From positions 1 to 8,333 of the forward strand of contig CAKVJS010000042.1 in the NCBI GenBank assembly GCA_934754755.1: 8,333 bases of DNA, in the 5' to 3' direction. Of this stretch, positions 1-5,750 are shown piece by piece (the first letter of the stretch is position 1; every line of letters starts with the position of its first letter). The stretch comes from an uncultured Erysipelotrichales bacterium. GTDB taxonomy: Bacteria; Bacillota_I; Bacilli_A; Erysipelotrichales; Coprobacillaceae. A program made the position numbers and the translations under genes. The notes beneath the pieces were generated by a model, which saw only the letters and a list, made by a program, of their open reading frames with translations, was not told the origin of the DNA and did no database searches.

Positions 1-568
1 CTTTTGCTACTTTACCTTTTACAATAGTGAGATATCTTTTTTCAATACAATCATGCCTTTTGATCATTTCATGTAAGGTTTGTAAAGCAGCTAAAGTTTT
101 TCCAAAGATAACAATACCACTTGTATTACGATCGAGTCGATGGGCTGGCCCTGGAATAAAGGATTGTTCACGATTTAAGTTATATTCCCCTTTTTGATGT
201 AAATATTTTAATACTTGATTGGATAATGTGTTTATTCTTTCATTATTATCTTCATGGACTAATAAGCCAACTGGTTTATTTACTACTAAAATTTGAGCAT
301 CTTCATATAATACATCAAATGTTATTTCAATATCGTGTATTTCTTTTTCTTCTGTTAATTCTATAAATTTATCTTCATATAAAAAAAGAGAAAGGATATC
401 ACCTTTAGTTAGGATATACTTTTCATTGACTGCCTTACCATTGATCTTTACATCTTTTTTACGAAACATTTTATAGATAAGATTTGCGGGTGCTCGTACT
501 AACAGTTTTTTTAAATATTTATCGATTCGTTGACCCGCATCATTTTCTTGTATAGTTATTTGTTTCAT
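1..568 (-). CDS. RluC/RluD-type 23S rRNA pseudouridine synthase, 3' part cut off by window edge
   Basis: This enzyme isomerises specific uridines in RNA to pseudouridine, most likely in 23S rRNA. Only the first 189 codons are present; the C-terminal part of the catalytic domain lies beyond position 1. Residues 1-65 read as an S4 RNA-binding domain (DAGQRIDKYLKK at the start, then KDVKINGK and a GDILSL strand). The catalytic domain begins near residue 85 (VLYEDAQILVVNKPVGLLVH) and carries the family motif HRLDRNTSG, whose Asp146 is the catalytic residue. The ATG at 566-568 has an AAGGGGA ribosome site about six bases upstream. It lies 17 bases after the PAP2 stop, so it is probably the third gene of the operon starting at 2572. 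The exact target uridine cannot be read from sequence; RluD-like and RluC-like paralogues look alike at this level. The family call is firm. Confidence 0.93.
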   Translation of the reverse strand, partial: MKQITIQENDAGQRIDKYLKKLLVRAPANLIYKMFRKKDVKINGKAVNEKYILTKGDILSLFLYEDKFIELTEEKEIHDIEITFDVLYEDAQILVVNKPVGLLVHEDNNERINTLSNQVLKYLHQKGEYNLNREQSFIPGPAHRLDRNTSGIVIFGKTLAALQTLHEMIKRHDCIEKRYLTIVKGKVAK

Positions 569-585
569 GAAATTCCCCTTCTTTA

Positions 586-1101
586 CTAAAACATCATAAT
601 GCAGATGCCTATCAACACACCTAATAATATGCCAAAAACAACATCACTTAAATAATGCACATATAAATATAATCTAGAAATAGCCATTATACTCGCAAAT
701 AGAACTACAAAAAAACCTAATACAAAAGAATAATAACAAATGACTGTCGCACACGCAAAGCTAGAAGTCGTATGACCCGATGGAAAAGAGGAATCAGAAG
801 GCCGAACAATCAGTAAATCAACGGTTGGATTCTTTTGACAAGGTCTCTTTCGACTAAACCAGTATTTTAATACAACTTGTCCTAGAATGGTAGCTAATAA
901 TAAGGCAAATAACATTCTTTGGGCAATTCGTTGGCCATGTGGAAATAAAGTTACTAACGAAATAAATACAAGCCATATCATTCCATAATCACCGGATCGA
1001 GAAATAATCCGCATACCTATATTGATCGTATGGTACTTATAAAACTGTAGAAACCAAAGTGATGTTTTGGTATCCAAGTTTAATACTTTAGTCCGTATCA
1101 C
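586..1101 (-). CDS. PAP2-superfamily integral membrane phosphatase
   Basis: A 171-aa polytopic membrane protein with all three motifs of the PAP2 / type 2 phosphatidic acid phosphatase superfamily. Motif C1 is K79-x6-R86-P87, C2 is FPSGH (PSGH at 107-110, His110 acid/base), and C3 is S142-R143-x5-H149-x3-D153 with His149 as the expected nucleophile. Hydrophobic stretches at roughly 40-53, 62-80, 113-143 and 150-171 give about five or six membrane passes, with the active site on the outer face in family members. Likely substrates are undecaprenyl pyrophosphate (BcrC-like lipid carrier recycling) or another lipid phosphate; the sequence does not decide. The start is a GTG at 1099-1101 preceded by AAGGGG about eleven bases upstream, inside the end of the HAD-like gene. 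The resulting 14-base overlap suggests translational coupling. No catalytic residue is missing, in contrast to the upstream neighbour. Confidence 0.92.
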   Translation of the reverse strand: MIRTKVLNLDTKTSLWFLQFYKYHTINIGMRIISRSGDYGMIWLVFISLVTLFPHGQRIAQRMLFALLLATILGQVVLKYWFSRKRPCQKNPTVDLLIVRPSDSSFPSGHTTSSFACATVICYYSFVLGFFVVLFASIMAISRLYLYVHYLSDVVFGILLGVLIGICIMMF

Positions 1102-2572
1102 GACGACGTATTCCCCTTATAATAGACTTGATGATATAAAACAGGACAATATGAAAGATAATATACAATATAGTTTCTATAGCTGTTTTTGAAAAACTAC
1201 GATCCGATAGTAACGTAGAATAATCCGGAATGGCATGAATAAAAATATGCAAACAATTAAAAATGCCGCGAAACACAAAATGAATGCATTGAATGTAGAA
1301 ATCTATAATGGTTATCATTACAACAGCAATTGGATTGTTAGAATGCAAGAAGTCCTGAAAGATAGCATAGAAAATCATACAAAATAAAACAAATACAGCA
1401 GCAATGATCGTTGCATACAGAGCATCTAAACAAGTTTGTGCTAGGGTCTTATTATTTTTTTTAGAATTCTCTTTTGTTGGTTCCGGTACATCCTCTTCTA
1501 TTGGATCTTCTTCTTGGCCTTGAATCGTATCCATTAAGGTATTGAGGGCATTGGCTTGGTTGGCGAAATCTTTTTGTCTTCGCATCGCCTTTTGTACGGG
1601 ATCAAGGGCAACTATCTTAGGCAACCGATTTTTCTTATAGGCTGTTTCATCTTCATCGATAAATTTTTTGTTTTGTGAGGACTGGGATATTTTACTTTCT
1701 GTATTCAAAGGTTTACTTTGCATTTCTTCTTCCTTTTGGGCTTGTACTTCCGCTAAGAAATATCGATAGGTGTGCGTAACTAGTTTCGCTAGTTCCTCAT
1801 CCTCTCCATATTCACCCATTAATTTTTGATAGGTATGGTTTAAGGTTGCTTCGTCCATTTCTCGAGACATACCAAGTAAGGGTGAAAATAACTCAGTGCT
1901 ATCGTATTTAGCGAATAATATTGTATTGATAATGTTCCAAATATGATCCATTACTTGATATACATTCGGTTTTAATTCCTTAGGTAAGGGTGCTAAATCA
2001 GGTATGTAGATAACATTCATTAAGGAAGCATTGGCAGCTAATACCATATTAGGAAAGTTCGCAAATACTAAGGTTGTATTAGGTGTCACAGCCATGCGGT
2101 GACAGATCCAATCGAGCAAGGCTGGTTCTGGCAGAGCCGCATATTCACTATCCCCACCAATCACAAAGTCAAAGTAAGAATCTAAATTTGCGAGTTGTAA
2201 ATATTCTACGGCTCGTTTGGTTTTATGGGTAGATACAACTGCCATTTTAATATTTCGACGTTTAAAAAATTGTAATACTTCCTCTACCCCTTCTTTTAAA
2301 ATATTTGGTTTTGCTTTTACATAAGAAAATAACTCCTCTTCCATAGCATCGTTAATATCACGGCTGGATATTTGCGCATACAAGGGAGAGCAAGCGTACA
2401 TCGTATACATATTGCCTAACGTTTCGGTAAATTTTTCTTTCGTGATTGTTTTATTATTTTGTTTACATAGTCGTTTAAAGTAATTAAATCGTAATCGATT
2501 TATATCTAATAAACCACCATCTAGTGTGAAGATCACTAACTTGATATCGCGGATCGACTGCCTGTAGAACAT
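1088..2572 (-). CDS. Membrane-anchored HAD-fold protein with degenerate catalytic motifs
   Basis: A 494-aa protein. Residues 11-215 have the order and spacing of a HAD-superfamily hydrolase with a helical cap, but the key residues are gone. Motif I reads VIFTLDGG (13-20), with Thr16 where the nucleophilic Asp of DxDGT should be. Motif II keeps S114/T115. The motif III region reads LPEP (147-150) where KPxP is usual. Motif IV reads VFANFPN (169-175) and lacks the metal-binding Asp. Residues about 225-275 resemble a J-domain without HPD. Residues 278-380 are a charged, probably disordered linker. Three hydrophobic segments follow, at about 383-407, 414-446 and 463-483. An active phosphatase is therefore unlikely; a structural or ligand-binding role at the membrane is an inference. 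The ATG at 2570-2572 has GAGGTG five bases upstream and an extended -10 promoter. It is the first gene of an operon with PAP2 and the pseudouridine synthase. I do not recognise a characterised homologue. Confidence 0.85.
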   Translation of the reverse strand: MFYRQSIRDIKLVIFTLDGGLLDINRLRFNYFKRLCKQNNKTITKEKFTETLGNMYTMYACSPLYAQISSRDINDAMEEELFSYVKAKPNILKEGVEEVLQFFKRRNIKMAVVSTHKTKRAVEYLQLANLDSYFDFVIGGDSEYAALPEPALLDWICHRMAVTPNTTLVFANFPNMVLAANASLMNVIYIPDLAPLPKELKPNVYQVMDHIWNIINTILFAKYDSTELFSPLLGMSREMDEATLNHTYQKLMGEYGEDEELAKLVTHTYRYFLAEVQAQKEEEMQSKPLNTESKISQSSQNKKFIDEDETAYKKNRLPKIVALDPVQKAMRRQKDFANQANALNTLMDTIQGQEEDPIEEDVPEPTKENSKKNNKTLAQTCLDALYATIIAAVFVLFCMIFYAIFQDFLHSNNPIAVVMITIIDFYIQCIHFVFRGIFNCLHIFIHAIPDYSTLLSDRSFSKTAIETILYIIFHIVLFYIIKSIIRGIRRRDTD

Positions 2573-2591
2573 AAAATCACCTCGTGTTATT

Positions 2592-2600
2592 AGTATATCA
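2592..2600 (-). promoter_or_regulatory. Extended -10 promoter for the HAD-like / PAP2 / pseudouridine synthase operon
   Basis: On the minus strand the sequence reads TGATATACT: a TGn extension followed by the -10 hexamer TATACT (2592-2597). No good -35 hexamer lies 16-18 bases upstream, which is tolerated by extended -10 promoters of the vegetative sigma factor. Transcription would start near 2585, leaving a leader of only about a dozen bases before the ATG at 2572. The same 9-mer occurs at the HU promoter. Confidence 0.5.
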
Positions 2601-2629
2601 TACTCTAGGTAATATTATATATTTTTTTC

Positions 2630-2658
2630 TTGCTTTATGGTTACTTTTGCTTTAGAAT
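2630..2658 (+). promoter_or_regulatory. Putative tRNA-Lys promoter
   Basis: TTGCTT (2630-2635), a 17-base spacer and TAGAAT (2653-2658) lie just upstream of the tRNA, placing the start near 2665, six bases before the mature 5' end. The -10 matches five of six consensus bases; the -35 matches only three. It is divergent from the HAD-operon promoter in the same 98-base intergenic region. Confidence 0.45.
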
Positions 2659-2670
2659 ATTATATGTAAT

Positions 2671-2746
2671 CTCTCCTTAGCTCAGTTGGTAGAGCAACAG
2701 ACTCTTAATCTGTGGGTCCACGGTTCGAGACCGTGAGGGGAGACCA
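2671..2746 (+). tRNA. tRNA-Lys (anticodon CUU)
   Basis: A complete 76-base cloverleaf including an encoded 3' CCA. The acceptor stem CTCTCCT pairs with AGGGGAG (one G-U pair). The D arm is GCTC/GAGC around the AGTTGGTA loop. The anticodon stem ACAGA/TCTGT is perfect and closes the loop CTCTTAA, giving anticodon CTT at 2704-2706, which reads AAG lysine codons. The variable loop has five bases, and the T arm CACGG/CCGTG encloses TTCGAGA. It stands alone, opposite in strand to both flanking genes, and is followed by its own hairpin terminator. There is no integrase or duplicated 3' end nearby, so nothing suggests use as an attachment site. Confidence 0.97.
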
Positions 2747-2759
2747 ATATAAAAATAAT

Positions 2760-2787
2760 GCTATACTACTTGTAGTATAGCTTTTTT
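2760..2787 (+). terminator. Bidirectional rho-independent terminator between tRNA-Lys and nth
   Basis: A perfect 9-bp stem, GCTATACTA (2760-2768) with TAGTATAGC (2773-2781), closes the four-base loop CTTG and is followed by six T residues on the plus strand, ending tRNA transcription. On the minus strand the same hairpin is followed by ATTATTTTTATA just after the nth stop codon, so it can also end the ypmB-like/dnaD/nth transcript arriving from the other side. Confidence 0.88.
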
Positions 2788-3433
2788 ATGTTTCTAAATA
2801 TGGTTTTCGTTTGGGTTCCTTACAAATATGAATCAATTGACATTCCTGACATTTTGGATGCTGTGCCTTACAAAAATAACGACCGAAGAAGATAAATTGA
2901 TGATGGGCTACGTTCCATTTATCTTTCGCGATAGCTTTTGTTACCTTTTTTTCTACCGTTAACACCGTATCATCTTTTTTTGCATAGCCTAGTCGCTTGG
3001 CTACCCGTTGGACATGGGTATCCACCGCAAAAGCCGGAATATCGAAGGCAACAGAGCGGACAACATTGGCTGTTTTATGACCCACACCAGGAAGACTTTC
3101 TAAGTCCTTTTGATCACTCGGTACTTCCCCGTTAAAATCCTGCAATATACGATTGGACATTGCATGTAAGTTTTTAGCCTTATTACGAAACAATCCAATC
3201 GTTCGTAAATCTTGTTCTAATTGAGGGATGGGTGCTAAAGCATAATCCTCAATGGTTTTATATTTTTTAAACAAGGTTTTGGTTAATTTATTCACACTAG
3301 CATCCGTTGTCTGGGCAGATAACATAACTGCCACTAGTAACTCAAAGGTATTACTGTGATGCAATTCACATTTTGCATTCGGATGTAAATACTCCATATA
3401 TTCCATAATCTGTTTAGATCTTTCTTTATTCAT
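2786..3433 (-). CDS. nth: Endonuclease III (DNA glycosylase/AP lyase)
   Basis: A base-excision repair enzyme that removes oxidised pyrimidines and cleaves the abasic site by beta-elimination. The 215-aa length is normal for the family. The helix-hairpin-helix motif is LPGVGHKTANVV (114-125), with catalytic Lys120, and the activating Asp138 lies in FAVDTH; both numbers coincide with the Escherichia coli enzyme. The [4Fe-4S] loop is intact: Cys188-x6-Cys195-x2-Cys198-x5-Cys204. The ATG overlaps the dnaD stop by eight bases (ATGAATAA), and there is no strong separate ribosome site, which suggests translational coupling. dnaD-nth adjacency is also seen in Bacillus subtilis. The gene ends at the bidirectional terminator at 2760-2787. 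No oddities. Confidence 0.97.
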   Translation of the reverse strand: MNKERSKQIMEYMEYLHPNAKCELHHSNTFELLVAVMLSAQTTDASVNKLTKTLFKKYKTIEDYALAPIPQLEQDLRTIGLFRNKAKNLHAMSNRILQDFNGEVPSDQKDLESLPGVGHKTANVVRSVAFDIPAFAVDTHVQRVAKRLGYAKKDDTVLTVEKKVTKAIAKDKWNVAHHQFIFFGRYFCKAQHPKCQECQLIHICKEPKRKPYLET

Positions 3434-4025
3434 CTTCCCACCAAGGATATTCTACTACAGCAATATCCTCTTTCTCCTTTCCCTTTGTTTCAACAAAGCG
3501 ACTTTTAACACCTGTTTTTGACCAGTTTTGAAGAATGGCTTCCATATAACGAAAACTAAGTACTTGGCTCTTAACTGATTCTTTCAATACTTGTACTAAG
3601 ACTTCATCACTATATCCATATTCTTTTTTCCAAGTACGCAAATAACCAATTTCCATGGGAGATAAACTGCGACCAAATTCATTTTCATAAATTTCTAAAA
3701 CACTTAAGGATTGTTCCTCTTCTTCTTTTGCATCCGTTTGAGTTAATAAAAATTGTGCGAGTGGTTCTAAATAAATCGAACCCATACTATTATGTACTCT
3801 TTTCTTACGTATTAACGAAGCTAGCGTTTGATCTAGCTCTTTACTTGTTAAAGTAGTATGTTCTAATAATAAAGGGGGAGTGATTGTTTTTATGTCCATG
3901 TCTTGCAATGTCATAATTAATAGTAAAATATGACATTCCCTGTCGTTAAGACCAAGCTCCTTTGCGCGAAGCAATAGAACTCGACTATAATCTATGCAAT
4001 TAGCGTCCTGTAGATACTTTAACAT
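3426..4025 (-). CDS. dnaD: DnaD-family primosome protein
   Basis: A replication initiation/restart protein of low-GC Gram-positives that acts with DnaA, DnaB and DnaI to load the replicative helicase. The protein is 199 aa, somewhat shorter than the roughly 230 aa of Bacillus DnaD. Residues about 12-95 form a winged-helix N-terminal domain (LGLNDRECHILLLIMTLQ, then a TSKELDQTLASLIRKK recognition-helix region). Residues about 108-175 form the DnaD/DnaB C-terminal domain, ending in the characteristic YMEAILQNW (160-168), the family's YxxxIxxNW signature. The ATG has an AAGGAG ribosome site whose bases overlap the stop codon of the upstream YpmB-like gene, a tight operon junction. The acidic tail (WWEDE) overlaps nth. 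The shorter length mainly reflects a short linker between the domains (about 95-108). Confidence 0.93.
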   Translation of the reverse strand: MLKYLQDANCIDYSRVLLLRAKELGLNDRECHILLLIMTLQDMDIKTITPPLLLEHTTLTSKELDQTLASLIRKKRVHNSMGSIYLEPLAQFLLTQTDAKEEEEQSLSVLEIYENEFGRSLSPMEIGYLRTWKKEYGYSDEVLVQVLKESVKSQVLSFRYMEAILQNWSKTGVKSRFVETKGKEKEDIAVVEYPWWEDE

Positions 4026-4033
4026 ACAGCTCC

Positions 4034-4513
4034 TTAGATCCGGTATGATTTAATGAATTCACCGGTATCGATACGATAAAAGGCATAGATTAACGTATCC
4101 TCTCCCCGATACGTAAGACAATAGACAATATCTTCATCGTCATACCCAATTTCTGTGTATGTAGACATCACTTTAAATTTATTATAAAAGGCATTTTTGA
4201 TATCCTCTTCATTAAAACTATCACCCTTATAGGATGCCACCTCTTTTTGTTTTTTATTATAGGCAATGTATACTGGTCTACCTTTTTCTTTAACACGCAA
4301 TATATAATACGAATCATCACCAAAAAAAACATTAAAGTAATGATCGTACTTCCATGTATGATTCGCTATTAACAATTGTTTAACGGACTCGACTTGATTT
4401 TTATGTTTCGTAAACGGAACGTGTACCCATAGTAAATAGAAACTAACTGTAATAAGTACAATGACTAAAAAAGATAGAATACATACAAAGCGATATTTAC
4501 GTAATAGTCTCAT
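4034..4513 (-). CDS. YpmB-like membrane-anchored protein (DUF5590/PepSY-like fold)
   Basis: A 159-aa protein with one N-terminal membrane helix (about 9-30) behind a basic start (MRLLRKYR), so an N-in, C-out single-pass topology is expected, with the rest extracytoplasmic. The outer part has the alternating strand pattern of YpmB/PepSY-type domains: SYYILRVKEKGRPVYIAYNKK (68-88), a helix (NEEDIKNAFYNKF), then YCLTYRG and a terminal strand YRIDTGEFIKSYRI. In Bacillus, ypmB lies a few genes upstream of dnaD, and here the gene sits directly upstream of dnaD, which supports the call. Function is unknown in the family. The ATG has an excellent AGGAGGTG ribosome site five bases upstream; a possible promoter (TTTTAT, 16 bases, TATACT) lies just before it but would give a very short leader. 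Family assignment rests on architecture and synteny rather than strong motifs. Confidence 0.72.
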   Translation of the reverse strand: MRLLRKYRFVCILSFLVIVLITVSFYLLWVHVPFTKHKNQVESVKQLLIANHTWKYDHYFNVFFGDDSYYILRVKEKGRPVYIAYNKKQKEVASYKGDSFNEEDIKNAFYNKFKVMSTYTEIGYDDEDIVYCLTYRGEDTLIYAFYRIDTGEFIKSYRI

Positions 4514-4561
4514 AGATACACCTCCTATTATAGTATACTATATTTTAGATGAGATAAAAGA

Positions 4562-4581
4562 AAAAAGTCTATTTTAGACTT
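4562..4581 (-). terminator. Rho-independent terminator of the YugP-like peptidase gene
   Basis: On the minus strand a perfect 7-bp stem, AAGTCTA / TAGACTT (4575-4581 and 4565-4571), closes a three-base loop and runs straight into TTTTCTTTT. It lies 27 bases past the peptidase stop codon and before the YpmB-like gene, separating the two transcription units. Confidence 0.8.
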
Positions 4582-4608
4582 ATTTGTGTATGTAAAAGAT
4601 CGTGATGC

Positions 4609-5325
4609 CTAATCCCTATCGCGACCTATAATTGTTAAAACAATCTGTAACAAGGAAAATAGAGTGGCTAACATGCCAGCGACATATGTTAAGGCAGCAG
4701 CTGTTAACATTGTCTTAGCTCCCTGGTATTCTTCGGCTTGTAGATACTCCCTTCGCAATATAGAAAGTGCCCTTGCAGAAGCATTAAATTCTACTGGCAA
4801 GGTTACGATTTGGAAGAGTAATATACCAACCAATAATAAAACCCCAATCCAGGCAAATAGCATATAAGAAAAGATAAGACCGATAAAAATAGATATCATT
4901 CCTAACGATTGCCCAACGCTACATAAAGGTACCAGTGCATCACGGAATAAGAGTGGTTGATAGCCTTCCTTATGTTGCAAGGCATGACCACATTCATGAG
5001 CCGCCACGGCAACGGATGCAATCGATGCTTCCTGATATATTTGTTTGGATAAATTAACCGTACGATTGCGGGGATCATAATGATCGGACAAAGTACCTTC
5101 AACTTGTCTAATTTCTACATCAGCTAGGCCATTGCTATCTAGTATTTCGCGAGCTACTTGCTTGCCTGTTATATTTTTACTTACTTGTATTAAAGCATAT
5201 TTACGATAGTTATGATTTACCTTTGCACTCGCTATGGAGACCAAAACACTACCTACCAATACAAGTAGCAGTCCCAATAATGCATACGGATTGGAAAAAT
5301 TATAATATCCATAACCATATCCCAT
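4609..5325 (-). CDS. yugP: YugP-like membrane zinc metallopeptidase
   Basis: A 238-aa integral membrane protein of the YugP / zinc_peptidase_2 family. A hydrophobic segment at about 14-33 follows a glycine/tyrosine-rich start (MGYGYGYY). A cytoplasmic or membrane-facing domain then carries the HExxH zinc motif HECGH (110-114). Two further hydrophobic regions lie at about 139-177 and 205-233. Glu179 in LPVEFNASARA, just after the second of these, is the likely third zinc ligand, by analogy with the HtpX-like EFxAD arrangement. Substrates are unknown; membrane protein quality control is an inference. I chose the ATG at 5323-5325 because GAGGTG sits six bases upstream. An in-frame ATG nine codons earlier (5352) lies inside the -10 element of the promoter and cannot be in the transcript. 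The gene is flanked by its own promoter and terminator, so it is probably monocistronic. Confidence 0.9.
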   Translation of the reverse strand: MGYGYGYYNFSNPYALLGLLLVLVGSVLVSIASAKVNHNYRKYALIQVSKNITGKQVAREILDSNGLADVEIRQVEGTLSDHYDPRNRTVNLSKQIYQEASIASVAVAAHECGHALQHKEGYQPLLFRDALVPLCSVGQSLGMISIFIGLIFSYMLFAWIGVLLLVGILLFQIVTLPVEFNASARALSILRREYLQAEEYQGAKTMLTAAALTYVAGMLATLFSLLQIVLTIIGRDRD

Positions 5326-5331
5326 AGTTAT

Positions 5332-5337
5332 CACCTC
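5332..5337 (-). promoter_or_regulatory. Ribosome binding site deciding the YugP-like start
   Basis: GAGGTG on the minus strand, six bases before the ATG at 5325. It fixes that ATG as the start in place of the upstream in-frame ATG at 5352, which has no such site. Confidence 0.8.
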
Positions 5338-5343
5338 TTCTCT

Positions 5344-5372
5344 ATTATACATGAAATAAACTAGGGTATAAA
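5344..5372 (-). promoter_or_regulatory. Vegetative promoter of the YugP-like gene
   Basis: On the minus strand, -35 TTTATA (5367-5372, four of six consensus bases), a 17-base spacer and a perfect -10 TATAAT (5344-5349). The start would be near 5337, so the transcript begins at about the ribosome site. The promoter lies in the 59-base gap after the HU stop. Confidence 0.65.
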
Positions 5373-5373
5373 C

Positions 5374-5397
5374 AAAAAGTGCAATTAATTCATTGCA
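5374..5397 (-). terminator. Weak hairpin terminator overlapping the HU stop codon
   Basis: On the minus strand TGCAAT pairs with ATTGCA (5392-5397 with 5380-5385) around a six-base loop, followed by CTTTTTG. The stem is only six pairs and contains the TAA stop of HU. Readthrough into the YugP-like gene is possible. Confidence 0.45.
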
Positions 5398-5657
5398 TCT
5401 TTTAGTCGGTTGCTAGGTTTAAAAGTTACTGTATTACTAGCAGGTATTTGCATGGGTTGTTGATCCTTGGGTGAAATTCCTTTTCTTTCTTTCCGGTGAT
5501 TCACTTTAAAGGTACCAAATCCGGAAATTAATACTTTATCACCTTTACTCATGGCACGCACTATCGTATTAAAAACGGCATCCACTATGATCTCCGCATC
5601 TTTTTTCGTCATCTTACGCTGTTCACTGATTGACTCTACTAATTGCTTCTTATTCAT
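5385..5657 (-). CDS. hup: HU-family nucleoid DNA-binding protein
   Basis: A small, basic, dimeric histone-like protein that bends and compacts DNA. The 90-aa length is exactly typical. The helical N-terminal half starts MNKKQLVESISEQ, and the signature GFGTF is at 46-50. The beta arm follows with R55, R58, K59 and G60. The arm-tip proline Pro63, which intercalates into DNA in HU/IHF proteins, is kept, although the usual NPxTG tip reads SPKDQ here. IPAS (71-74) and FKPSNRLKDAMN close the protein. I chose the ATG at 5655-5657, which has GGAGGT four bases upstream, and rejected an in-frame frame extension to 5693 that runs back over the promoter. It lies downstream of spoIVA, as hbs does in Bacillus subtilis, but has its own strong promoter, fitting a need for high expression. 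Confidence 0.96.
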   Translation of the reverse strand: MNKKQLVESISEQRKMTKKDAEIIVDAVFNTIVRAMSKGDKVLISGFGTFKVNHRKERKGISPKDQQPMQIPASNTVTFKPSNRLKDAMN

Positions 5658-5661
5658 AACT

Positions 5662-5667
5662 ACCTCC
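5662..5667 (-). promoter_or_regulatory. Ribosome binding site deciding the HU start
   Basis: GGAGGT on the minus strand, four bases before the ATG at 5657. It supports the 90-aa protein over a version extended upstream by twelve residues. Confidence 0.8.
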
Positions 5668-5683
5668 ACTGAATACGAGACAA

Positions 5684-5712
5684 AGTATATCAAAATCAGA
5701 TATTTGTTGCAA
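5684..5712 (-). promoter_or_regulatory. Vegetative promoter of HU with extended -10
   Basis: On the minus strand, -35 TTGCAA (5707-5712), a 17-base spacer, and -10 TATACT (5684-5689) preceded by TGA, making an extended -10. The start would be near 5677, about 20 bases before the ATG. The combination predicts strong expression independent of spoIVA. Confidence 0.7.
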
Positions 5713-5732
5713 GATAAAATAGTTTTTTATCT
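5712..5732. terminator. AT-only hairpin between spoIVA and HU
   Basis: An 8-bp perfect inverted repeat, AGATAAAA (5712-5719) and TTTTATCT (5725-5732), with a five-base loop, 18 bases after the spoIVA stop. On the minus strand it is not followed by a T-run, so it is at best a weak terminator for spoIVA; on the plus strand ATTTTTAT follows but there is no plus-strand gene to end. It touches the HU -35 element. Confidence 0.3.
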
Positions 5733-5750
5733 ATTTTTATATGTGGAGGG

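Noticed and set aside
1088..2572. Annotating the first operon gene as an active HAD phosphatase or beta-phosphoglucomutase
   Set aside because: The nucleophile Asp, the motif III Lys and the motif IV acidic residue are all replaced.
2671..2787. tRNA-Lys as an integration site
   Set aside because: No integrase, no direct repeat of the tRNA 3' end in the window, and the flanks are housekeeping operons.
2938..3135. Plus-strand open frame opposite nth
   Set aside because: It has no ribosome site and lies wholly within a gene with all catalytic residues and a matched length; its peptide has no recognisable feature. It is a shadow. The same applies to plus-strand frames at 4664-4867, 5551-5814 and 6208-6462 and the minus-strand frame at 4902-5102.
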